DNA from: Ptiloglossa arizonensis
Lineage: Eukaryota > Arthropoda > Insecta > Hymenoptera > Colletidae
Assembly (NCBI RefSeq): GCF_051014685.1
Contig: NW_027478593.1
Span: 558,001 to 622,000 of the forward strand
DNA length: 64,000 bases
Direction: 5' to 3'
In this document: positions 13,301 through 25,119 of the stretch, one piece after another
Layout of the letters: each line of letters starts with the position of its first letter
Numbering within the stretch: the stretch's first letter is position 1
Notes under the pieces: generated by a model
Told to the model about the DNA's origin: nothing
Database searches by the model: none
What the model saw: only the letters and a program-made list of their open reading frames with translations
Position numbers and translations under genes: made by a program

Positions 13301-16300
13301 ACCGTTGTAATCGGGCGAGTTTCTACTTTCAGATGCAATAGGAATTTTTGGGTTAAGTCATTCCGTTCGCGAGATATGGGAGTTTGAAGCTAAGAAATAG
13401 TTGAGAAGACAACAAGTTTTTCGCACTCCTGCTGCTCCAAACGCTTAACCAGAATGGCCTAGGGGAAAAATACACATACCGTTGTAATCGGGCGTGTTTC
13501 TACTTTCAGATGCAATAGGAATTTTTGGGTTAGGTCAATCCGTTCGCGAGATATGGGAGTTTGAATTTAAGAAATGGTTGAGAAGACAACAAATTTTTCG
13601 CAATTCTGCTGCTCCAAACGCTAAACCAGAATGGCCTAGGGGAAAAATACACATACCGTTGTAATAGGGCGAGTTTCTACTTTCAGATGCAATAGGAATT
13701 TTTGAGTTAGGTCAATCCGTTCGCGAGATATGGGAGTTTGAAGCTAAGGAATGGTCGAGAAGCCAACAAATTTTTCGCACTTCTGCTGCTCCAACGCTTA
13801 ACCAGAAAGGCCTAGGTAAGAAATACACGTACCGTTATAATCGGGCGAGTTTCTACTTTCAGACGCAGCAGGAATTTTTGGGTTTGGTCAATCCGTTCGC
13901 GAGATATGTGAGTTTGAAGCTAAGAAATGGTTGACAAGACAACAAGTTTTTCGCAATTCTGCTGCTCCAAACGCTTAACCAGAACGGCATAGGGAAAAAA
14001 TACACATACCGTTGTAACCGGACGAGTTTCTACTTTCAGACGCAATAGGAATTTTTGGGTTAGGTCAATCCGTTCTCGAGATATGGGAGTTTGAAGCTAA
14101 GAAATGTTTGAGAAGGCAACAAATTTTTCGCACTTCTGCTGCTCCAATCGCTCAACCAGATTGGCCTAGGGGAAAAATACACATACGGTTGTAATCGGGC
14201 GTGTTTCTACTTTCAGATGCAGTAGGAATTTTTGGGTCAGGTCAGTCCGTTCGCGAGATATGGGAGTTTGAAGCTAAGAAATGGTTGAGAAGACAACAAA
14301 TTTTTCGCAATTCTGCTGCTCCAAACGCTTAACCAGAATGACCTAGGGGAAAATACACATACCGTTATAATCGGGCTAGTTTCTACTTTCAGACGCAGCA
14401 GGAATTTTTGGGTTTGGTCAATCCGTTCGCGAGATATGTGAGCTTGAAGCTAAGGAATGTTTGAGAAGACAACAAATTTTTCGCAATTCTGCTGCCCCAA
14501 GCGCATAACAAGAATGGCCTAGGGAAAAAATACACATACCGTTATAATCGGGCTAGTTTCTACTTTCAGACGCAGCAGGAATTTTTGGGTTTGTTCAATC
14601 CGTTCGCGAGATATGGGAGTTTGAATTTAAGAAATGGTTGAGAAGGCAACCAATTTTTTACACATCTGCTGCTCCAAACGCTTAACCAGAATTGCCTAGG
14701 GGAAAAATACAAATACTGTTGTAATCGGGCGAGTTTCTACTCTCAGACGCAGCAGGAATTTTTGGGATTGGTCAATCCGTTCGCGAGATATGTGAGTTTG
14801 AAGCTAAGAAATAGTTGAGAAGACAACAAATTTTTCGCACTTCTGCTGCTCCAATCGCTCAACCAGATTGGCCTAGGGGAAAAATACACATACGGTTGTA
14901 ATCGGGCGTGTTTCTACTTTCAGATGCAATAGGAATTTTTGGGTTAGGTCAGTCCGTTCGCGAGATATGGGAGTTTGAAGCTAAGAAATGGTTGAGAAGA
15001 CAACAAATTTTTCGCAATTCTGCTGCTCCAAACGCTTAACCTGAATGGCCTAGGGGAAAAATACACCTACCGTTGTAATCGGGCGAGTTTCTACTTTCAG
15101 ATGCAATAGGAATTTTTGGGTTAGGTCATTCCGTTCGCGAGATATGGGAGTTTGAAACTAAGAAATGGTTGAGAAGACAACAAATTTATCGCACTTCTGC
15201 TGCTCCAAACGCTTAACCAGAATGGCCTAGGGGAAAAATACACATACCGTTGTAATCGGGCGAGTTTCTACTTTCAGACGCAGCAGGAATTTTTGGGTTT
15301 GTTCAATCCGTTCGCGAGATATGGGAGTTTGAATTTAAGAAATGGTTGAGAAGACAACAAATTTTTCACACTTCTGCTGCTCCAAACGCTTAACCAGAAT
15401 GGCCTAGGGGAAAAATACAAATACTGTTGTAATCGGGCGAGTTTCTACTTTCAGACGCAGCAGGAATTTTTGGGATTGGTCAATCCGTTCGCGAGATATG
15501 TGAGTTTGAAGCTAAGAAATAGTTGAGAATACAACAAGTTTTTCGCACTCCTGCTGCTCCAAACGCTTAACCAGATTGGCCTAGGGAAAGAATGCACATA
15601 CCGTTATAATCGGGCGAGTTTCTACTTTCAGACGCAACAGGAATTTTTGGGTTTGGTCAATCCGTTCGCGAGATATGTGAGTTTGAAGCTAAGAAATGGT
15701 TGACAAGACAACAAGTTTTTCGCAATTCTGCTGCTCCAAACGCTTAACCAGAACGGCATAGGGAAAAAATACACATACCGTTGTAACCGGACGAGTTTCT
15801 ACTTTCAGACGCAATAGGAATTTTTGGGTTAGGTCAATCCGTTCTCGAGATATGGGAGTTTGAAGCTAAGAAATGTTTGAGAAGGCAACAAATTTTTCGC
15901 ACTTCTGCTGCTCCAATCGCTCAACCAGATTGGCCTAGGGGAAAAATACACATACCGTTGTAATCGGGCGTGTTTCTACTTTCAGATGCAATAGGAATTT
16001 TTGGGTTAGGTCAGTCCGTTCGCGAGATATGGGAGTTTGAAGCTAAGAAATGGTTGAGAAGACAACAAATTTTTCGCAATTCTGCTGCTCCAAACGCTTA
16101 ACCAGAATGACCTAGGGGAAAATACACATACCGTTATAATCGGGCTAGTTTCTACTTTCAGACGCAGCAGGAATTTTTGGGTTTGTTCAATCCGTTCCCG
16201 AGATATGGGAGTTTGAATTTAAGAAATGGTTGAGAAGACAACAAATTTTTCACACTTCTGCTGCTCCAAACGCTTAACCAGAATGGCCTAGGGAAAAAAT

Positions 16301-16572
16301 ACAAATACTGTTGTAATCGGGCGAGTTTCTACTTTCAGACGCAGCAGGAATTTTTGGGATTGGTCAATCCGTTCGCGAGATATGTGAGTTTGAAGCTAAG
16401 AAATAGTTGAGAATACAACAAGTTTTTCGCACTCCTGCTGCTCCAAACGCTTAACCAGATTGGCCTAGGGAAAGAATGCACATACCGTTATAATCGGGCG
16501 AGTTTCTACTTTCAGACGCAACAGGAATTTTTGGGTTTGGTCAATCCGTTCGCGAGATATGTGAGTTTGAAG
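10382..16572 (+). repeat. Large tandem duplication A, copy 2 (6191 bp)
   Basis: Direct second copy of 4191-10381, adjoining it in register. The shared tract at the join is CTAAGAAATGGTTGA (10382-10396), also present at the far end (16573-16587). After it, copy 1 begins again as GAAGACAACAAATTTATCGC, whereas the sequence beyond copy 2 continues CAAGACAACAAG. This is the pattern left by unequal exchange between aligned monomers. The last part (from 14154) also belongs to duplication B, so the two events overlap. Confidence 0.85.
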
Positions 16573-19500
16573 CTAAGAAATGGTTGACAAGACAACAAGT
16601 TTTTCGCAAGTCTGCTGCTCCAAACGCTTAACCAGAACGGGATAGGGAAAAAATACACATACCGTTGTAATCGAGCGAGTTTCTACTTTCAGATGCAATC
16701 GGAATTTTTGGGTTAGGTCAATCCGCTCGCGAGATATGGGAGTTTGAAGCTAAGAAATGGTTGAGAAGCCAACAAATTTTTCGCACTTCTGTTGCTCCAA
16801 ACGCTTAACCAGAACGACCTAGGGGAAAAAAACACATATCGCTGTAATCGGGCGAGTTTCTACTTTCAGATGCAATAGGAACTTTTGGGTTTGTTCAATC
16901 CGTTCGCGAGATATGGGAGTTTGAAGCTAAGGAATGGTCGAGAAGCCAACAAATTTTTCGCACTTCTGCTGCTCCAACGCTTAACCAGAATGGCCTAGGT
17001 AAGAAATACACATACCGTTATAATCGGGCGAGTTTCTACTTTCAGACGCAGCAGGAATTTTTGGGTTTGGTCAATCCGTTCGCGAGATATGTGAGTTTGA
17101 AGCTAAGAAATGGTTGACAAGACAACAAGTTTTTCGCAATTCTGCTGCTCCAAACGCTTAACCAGAACGGCATAGGGAAAAAATACACATACCGTTGTAA
17201 TCGGGCGTGTTTCTACTTCCAGATGCAATAGTAATTTTTGGGTTAGGTCAATCCGTTCGCGAGATATTGGAGTTTGAAGCTGAGAAATGGTTGAGAAGAC
17301 AACAAATTTTTCGCAATTCAGCTGCTCCAAACGCTTAACCAGAATGACCTAGGGGAAAAATACACATACCGTTGTAATCGGGCTAGTTTCTACTTTCAGA
17401 CGCAGCAGGAATTTTTGGGTTTGGTCAATCCGTTCGCGAGATATGTGAGTTTGAAGCTAAGAAATGGTTGAGAAGGCAACAAATTTTTCGCACTTCTGCT
17501 GCTCCAATCGCTTAACAAGAATGGCCTAGGGAAAAAATACACATGCCGTTGTAATCGGGCGAGTTTCTACTTTCAGGTGCAATAGGAATTTTAGGGTTAG
17601 GTCTATCTGTTCGCGAGATATGGGAGTTTGAAGCTAAGAAATGGTTGAGAAGACAACAAATTTTTCGCAATTCAGCTGCTCCAAACGCTTAACCAGAATG
17701 ACCTAGGGGAAAAATACACATACCGTTGCAATCGGGCTAGTTTCTACTTTCAGACGCAGCAGGAATTTTTGGGTTTGGTCAATCCGTTCGCGAGATATGT
17801 GAGCTTGAAGCTAAGAAATGTTTGAGAAGACAACAAATTTTTCGCAATTCTGCTGCCCCAAGCGCATAACAAGAATGGCCTAGGGAAAAAATACACATAC
17901 CGTTGTAATCGGGCGAGTTTCTACTTTCAGACGCAGCAGGAATTTTTGGGTTTGTTCAATCCGTTCGCGAGATATGGGAGTTTGAATTTAAGAAATGGTT
18001 GAGAAGACAACCAATTTTTCACACATCTGCTGCTCCAAACGCTTAACCAGAATTGCCTAGGGGAAAAATACAAATACTGTTGTAATCGGGCGAGTTTCTA
18101 CTTTCAGACCCAGCAGGAATTTTTGGGATTGGTCAATCCGTTCGCGAGATATGTGAGTTTGAAGCTAAGAAATGGTTGACAAGACAACAAGTTTTTCGCA
18201 ATTCTGCTGCTCCAAACGCTTAACCAGAACGGCATAGGGAAAAAATACACATACCTTTGTAACCGGACGAGTTTCTACTTTCAGACGCAATAGGAATTTT
18301 TGGGTTAGGTCAATCCGTTCTCGAGATATGGGAGTTTGAAGCTAAGAAATGTTTGAGAAGGCAACAAATTTTTCGCACTTCTGCTGCTCCAATCGCTCAA
18401 CCAGATTGGCCTAGGGGAAAAATACACATACGGTTGTAATCGGGCGTGTTTCTACTTTCAGATGCAGTAGGAATTTTTGGGTCAGGTCAGTCCGTTCGCG
18501 AGATATGGGAGTTTGAAGCTAAGAAATGGTTGAGAAGACAACAAATTTTTCGCAATTCTGCTGCTCCAAACGCTTAACCAGAATGACCTAGGGGAAAATA
18601 CACATACCGTTATAATCGGGCTAGTTTCTACTTTCAGACGCAGCAGGAATTTTTGGGTTTGTTCAATCCGTTCGCGAGATATGGGAGTTTGAATTTAAGA
18701 AATGGTTGAGAAGGCAACCAATTTTTCACACATCTGCTGCTCCAAACGCTTAACCAGAATTGCCTAGGGGAAAAATACAAATACTGTTGTAATCGGGCGA
18801 GTTTCTACTTTCAGACGCAGCAGGAATTTTTGGGATTGGTCAATCCGTTCGCGAGATATGTGAGTTTGAAGCTAAGAAATAGTTGAGAAGACAACAAATT
18901 TTTCGCACTTCTGCTGCTCCAATCGCTCAACCAGATTGGCCTAGGGGAAAAATACACATACGGTTGTAATCGGGCGTGTTTCTACTTTCAGATGCAATAG
19001 GAATTTTTGGGTTAGGTCAGTCCGTTCGCGAGATATGGGAGTTTGAAGCTAAGAAATGGTTGAGAAGACAACAAATTTTTCGCAATTCTGCTGCTCCAAA
19101 CGCTTAACCTGAATGGCCTAGGGGAAAAATACACATACCGTTGTAATCGGGCGAGTTTCTACTTTCAGATGCAATAGGAATTTTTGGGTTAGGTCATTCC
19201 GTTCGCGAGATATGGGAGTTTGAAACTAAGAAATGGTTGAGAAAACAACAAATTTATCGCACTTCTGCTGCTCCAAACGCTTAACCAGAATGGCCTAGGG
19301 GAAAAATACACATACCGTTGTAATCGGGCGAGTTTCTACTTTCAGACGCAGCAGGAATTTTTGGGTTTGTTCAATCCGTTCGCGAGATATGGGAGTTTGA
19401 ATTTAAGAAATGGTTGAGAAGACAACAAATTTTTCACACTTCTGCTGCTCCAAACGCTTAACCAGAATGGCCTAGGGGAAAAATACAAATACTGTTGTAA

Positions 19501-19636
19501 TCGGGCGAGTTTCTACTTTCAGACGCAGCAGGAATTTTTGGGATTGGTCAATCCGTTCGCGAGATATATGAGTTTGAAGCTAAGAAATAGTTGAGAATAC
19601 AACAAGTTTTTCGCACTCCTGCTGCTCCAAACGCTT
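14154..19636 (+). repeat. Large tandem duplication B, copy 1 (5483 bp, 31 monomers)
   Basis: The block aligns to 19637-25119 at a shift of 5483 bp. The left edge is defined by CTCAACCAGA (14151) against CTTAACCAGA (19634). Differences that I noticed are ACCTACC against ACATACC (15067/20550) and TTCTACT against TTCTGCT (14385/19868), so identity is very high. The block includes a run with GAACGGGATAGG, ATTCAGCTGCTCC and TTAGGGTTAGG variants (16.6-17.7 kb) that is absent further left. Confidence 0.85.
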
Positions 19637-22600
19637 AACCAGATTGGCCTAGGGGAAAAATACACATACGGTTGTAATCGGGCGTGTTTCTACTTTCAGA
19701 TGCAGTAGGAATTTTTGGGTCAGGTCAGTCCGTTCGCGAGATATGGGAGTTTGAAGCTAAGAAATGGTTGAGAAGACAACAAATTTTTCGCAATTCTGCT
19801 GCTCCAAACGCTTAACCAGAATGACCTAGGGGAAAATACACATACCGTTATAATCGGGCTAGTTTCTGCTTTCAGACGCAGCAGGAATTTTTGGGTTTGG
19901 TCAATCCGTTCGCGAGATATGTGAGCTTGAAGCTAAGGAATGTTTGAGAAGACAACAAATTTTTCGCAATTCTGCTGCCCCAAGCGCATAACAAGAATGG
20001 CCTAGGGAAAAAATACACATACCGTTATAATCGGGCTAGTTTCTACTTTCAGACGCAGCAGGAATTTTTGGGTTTGTTCAATCCGTTCGCGAGATATGGG
20101 AGTTTGAATTTAAGAAATGGTTGAGAAGGCAACCAATTTTTTACACATCTGCTGCTCCAAACGCTTAACCAGAATTGCCTAGGGGAAAAATACAAATACT
20201 GTTGTAATCGGGCGAGTTTCTACTCTCAGACGCAGCAGGAATTTTTGGGATTGGTCAATCCGTTCGCGAGATATGTGAGTTTGAAGCTAAGAAATAGTTG
20301 AGAAGACAACAAATTTTTCGCACTTCTGCTGCTCCAATCGCTCAACCAGATTGGCCTAGGGGAAAAATACACATACGGTTGTAATCGGGCGTGTTTCTAC
20401 TTTCAGATGCAATAGGAATTTTTGGGTTAGGTCAGTCCGTTCGCGAGATATGGGAGTTTGAAGCTAAGAAATGGTTGAGAAGACAACAAATTTTTCGCAA
20501 TTCTGCTGCTCCAAACGCTTAACCTGAATGGCCTAGGGGAAAAATACACATACCGTTGTAATCGGGCGAGTTTCTACTTTCAGATGCAATAGGAATTTTT
20601 GGGTTAGGTCATTCCGTTCGCGAGATATGGGAGTTTGAAACTAAGAAATGGTTGAGAAGACAACAAATTTATCGCACTTCTGCTGCTCCAAACGCTTAAC
20701 CAGAATGGCCTAGGGGAAAAATACACATACCGTTGTAATCGGGCGAGTTTCTACTTTCAGACGCAGCAGGAATTTTTGGGTTTGTTCAATCCGTTCGCGA
20801 GATATGGGAGTTTGAATTTAAGAAATGGTTGAGAAGACAACAAATTTTTCACACTTCTGCTGCTCCAAACGCTTAACCAGAATGGCCTAGGGGAAAAATA
20901 CAAATACTGTTGTAATCGGGCGAGTTTCTACTTTCAGACGCAGCAGGAATTTTTGGGATTGGTCAATCCGTTCGCGAGATATGTGAGTTTGAAGCTAAGA
21001 AATAGTTGAGAATACAACAAGTTTTTCGCACTCCTGCTGCTCCAAACGCTTAACCAGATTGGCCTAGGGAAAGAATGCACATACCGTTATAATCGGGCGA
21101 GTTTCTACTTTCAGACGCAACAGGAATTTTTGGGTTTGGTCAATCCGTTCGCGAGATATGTGAGTTTGAAGCTAAGAAATGGTTGACAAGACAACAAGTT
21201 TTTCGCAATTCTGCTGCTCCAAACGCTTAACCAGAACGGCATAGGGAAAAAATACACATACCGTTGTAACCGGACGAGTTTCTACTTTCAGACGCAATAG
21301 GAATTTTTGGGTTAGGTCAATCCGTTCTCGAGATATGGGAGTTTGAAGCTAAGAAATGTTTGAGAAGGCAACAAATTTTTCGCACTTCTGCTGCTCCAAT
21401 CGCTCAACCAGATTGGCCTAGGGGAAAAATACACATACCGTTGTAATCGGGCGTGTTTCTACTTTCAGATGCAATAGGAATTTTTGGGTTAGGTCAGTCC
21501 GTTCGCGAGATATGGGAGTTTGAAGCTAAGAAATGGTTGAGAAGACAACAAATTTTTCGCAATTCTGCTGCTCCAAACGCTTAACCAGAATGACCTAGGG
21601 GAAAATACACATACCGTTATAATCGGGCTAGTTTCTACTTTCAGACGCAGCAGGAATTTTTGGGTTTGTTCAATCCGTTCCCGAGATATGGGAGTTTGAA
21701 TTTAAGAAATGGTTGAGAAGACAACAAATTTTTCACACTTCTGCTGCTCCAAACGCTTAACCAGAATGGCCTAGGGAAAAAATACAAATACTGTTGTAAT
21801 CGGGCGAGTTTCTACTTTCAGACGCAGCAGGAATTTTTGGGATTGGTCAATCCGTTCGCGAGATATGTGAGTTTGAAGCTAAGAAATAGTTGAGAATACA
21901 ACAAGTTTTTCGCACTCCTGCTGCTCCAAACGCTTAACCAGATTGGCCTAGGGAAAGAATGCACATACCGTTATAATCGGGCGAGTTTCTACTTTCAGAC
22001 GCAACAGGAATTTTTGGGTTTGGTCAATCCGTTCGCGAGATATGTGAGTTTGAAGCTAAGAAATGGTTGACAAGACAACAAGTTTTTCGCAAGTCTGCTG
22101 CTCCAAACGCTTAACCAGAACGGGATAGGGAAAAAATACACATACCGTTGTAATCGAGCGAGTTTCTACTTTCAGATGCAATCGGAATTTTTGGGTTAGG
22201 TCAATCCGCTCGCGAGATATGGGAGTTTGAAGCTAAGAAATGGTTGAGAAGCCAACAAATTTTTCGCACTTCTGTTGCTCCAAACGCTTAACCAGAACGA
22301 CCTAGGGGAAAAAAACACATATCGCTGTAATCGGGCGAGTTTCTACTTTCAGATGCAATAGGAACTTTTGGGTTTGTTCAATCCGTTCGCGAGATATGGG
22401 AGTTTGAAGCTAAGGAATGGTCGAGAAGCCAACAAATTTTTCGCACTTCTGCTGCTCCAACGCTTAACCAGAATGGCCTAGGTAAGAAATACACATACCG
22501 TTATAATCGGGCGAGTTTCTACTTTCAGACGCAGCAGGAATTTTTGGGTTTGGTCAATCCGTTCGCGAGATATGTGAGTTTGAAGCTAAGAAATGGTTGA

Positions 22601-25119
22601 CAAGACAACAAGTTTTTCGCAATTCTGCTGCTCCAAACGCTTAACCAGAACGGCATAGGGAAAAAATACACATACCGTTGTAATCGGGCGTGTTTCTACT
22701 TCCAGATGCAATAGTAATTTTTGGGTTAGGTCAATCCGTTCGCGAGATATTGGAGTTTGAAGCTGAGAAATGGTTGAGAAGACAACAAATTTTTCGCAAT
22801 TCAGCTGCTCCAAACGCTTAACCAGAATGACCTAGGGGAAAAATACACATACCGTTGTAATCGGGCTAGTTTCTACTTTCAGACGCAGCAGGAATTTTTG
22901 GGTTTGGTCAATCCGTTCGCGAGATATGTGAGTTTGAAGCTAAGAAATGGTTGAGAAGGCAACAAATTTTTCGCACTTCTGCTGCTCCAATCGCTTAACA
23001 AGAATGGCCTAGGGAAAAAATACACATGCCGTTGTAATCGGGCGAGTTTCTACTTTCAGGTGCAATAGGAATTTTAGGGTTAGGTCTATCTGTTCGCGAG
23101 ATATGGGAGTTTGAAGCTAAGAAATGGTTGAGAAGACAACAAATTTTTCGCAATTCAGCTGCTCCAAACGCTTAACCAGAATGACCTAGGGGAAAAATAC
23201 ACATACCGTTGCAATCGGGCTAGTTTCTACTTTCAGACGCAGCAGGAATTTTTGGGTTTGGTCAATCCGTTCGCGAGATATGTGAGCTTGAAGCTAAGAA
23301 ATGTTTGAGAAGACAACAAATTTTTCGCAATTCTGCTGCCCCAAGCGCATAACAAGAATGGCCTAGGGAAAAAATACACATACCGTTGTAATCGGGCGAG
23401 TTTCTACTTTCAGACGCAGCAGGAATTTTTGGGTTTGTTCAATCCGTTCGCGAGATATGGGAGTTTGAATTTAAGAAATGGTTGAGAAGACAACCAATTT
23501 TTCACACATCTGCTGCTCCAAACGCTTAACCAGAATTGCCTAGGGGAAAAATACAAATACTGTTGTAATCGGGCGAGTTTCTACTTTCAGACCCAGCAGG
23601 AATTTTTGGGATTGGTCAATCCGTTCGCGAGATATGTGAGTTTGAAGCTAAGAAATGGTTGACAAGACAACAAGTTTTTCGCAATTCTGCTGCTCCAAAC
23701 GCTTAACCAGAACGGCATAGGGAAAAAATACACATACCTTTGTAACCGGACGAGTTTCTACTTTCAGACGCAATAGGAATTTTTGGGTTAGGTCAATCCG
23801 TTCTCGAGATATGGGAGTTTGAAGCTAAGAAATGTTTGAGAAGGCAACAAATTTTTCGCACTTCTGCTGCTCCAATCGCTCAACCAGATTGGCCTAGGGG
23901 AAAAATACACATACGGTTGTAATCGGGCGTGTTTCTACTTTCAGATGCAGTAGGAATTTTTGGGTCAGGTCAGTCCGTTCGCGAGATATGGGAGTTTGAA
24001 GCTAAGAAATGGTTGAGAAGACAACAAATTTTTCGCAATTCTGCTGCTCCAAACGCTTAACCAGAATGACCTAGGGGAAAATACACATACCGTTATAATC
24101 GGGCTAGTTTCTACTTTCAGACGCAGCAGGAATTTTTGGGTTTGTTCAATCCGTTCGCGAGATATGGGAGTTTGAATTTAAGAAATGGTTGAGAAGGCAA
24201 CCAATTTTTCACACATCTGCTGCTCCAAACGCTTAACCAGAATTGCCTAGGGGAAAAATACAAATACTGTTGTAATCGGGCGAGTTTCTACTTTCAGACG
24301 CAGCAGGAATTTTTGGGATTGGTCAATCCGTTCGCGAGATATGTGAGTTTGAAGCTAAGAAATAGTTGAGAAGACAACAAATTTTTCGCACTTCTGCTGC
24401 TCCAATCGCTCAACCAGATTGGCCTAGGGGAAAAATACACATACGGTTGTAATCGGGCGTGTTTCTACTTTCAGATGCAATAGGAATTTTTGGGTTAGGT
24501 CAGTCCGTTCGCGAGATATGGGAGTTTGAAGCTAAGAAATGGTTGAGAAGACAACAAATTTTTCGCAATTCTGCTGCTCCAAACGCTTAACCTGAATGGC
24601 CTAGGGGAAAAATACACATACCGTTGTAATCGGGCGAGTTTCTACTTTCAGATGCAATAGGAATTTTTGGGTTAGGTCATTCCGTTCGCGAGATATGGGA
24701 GTTTGAAACTAAGAAATGGTTGAGAAAACAACAAATTTATCGCACTTCTGCTGCTCCAAACGCTTAACCAGAATGGCCTAGGGGAAAAATACACATACCG
24801 TTGTAATCGGGCGAGTTTCTACTTTCAGACGCAGCAGGAATTTTTGGGTTTGTTCAATCCGTTCGCGAGATATGGGAGTTTGAATTTAAGAAATGGTTGA
24901 GAAGACAACAAATTTTTCACACTTCTGCTGCTCCAAACGCTTAACCAGAATGGCCTAGGGGAAAAATACAAATACTGTTGTAATCGGGCGAGTTTCTACT
25001 TTCAGACGCAGCAGGAATTTTTGGGATTGGTCAATCCGTTCGCGAGATATATGAGTTTGAAGCTAAGAAATAGTTGAGAATACAACAAGTTTTTCGCACT
25101 CCTGCTGCTCCAAACGCTT
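19637..25119 (+). repeat. Large tandem duplication B, copy 2 (5483 bp)
   Basis: Second copy of 14154-19636. The junction falls within the shared tract AACCAGATTGGCCTAGGG (19637-19654). At the far end the same tract (25120-25137) is followed by AAAGAATGC instead of GAAAAATAC, showing where the duplicated block stops. Rare variants are shared with copy 1, for example GAGATATATGAG near 19560 and 25043, GAGAAAACAAC near 19240 and 24723, and CAGACCCAGC near 18106 and 23589. Confidence 0.85.

Noticed and set aside
17103..17330. Minus-strand 75-codon ORF (twins at 22586-22813 and 26654-26881)
   Set aside because: Same satellite frame as above, copied by duplication B; no start context, domain or separate base composition supports a gene.
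17590..17605. Telomere-like TTTTAGGGTTAGG in some monomers (also near 23073, 27140, 29618, 31918)
   Set aside because: It is a one-base variant of the usual TTTTTGGGTTAGG and never forms a run of telomere units.
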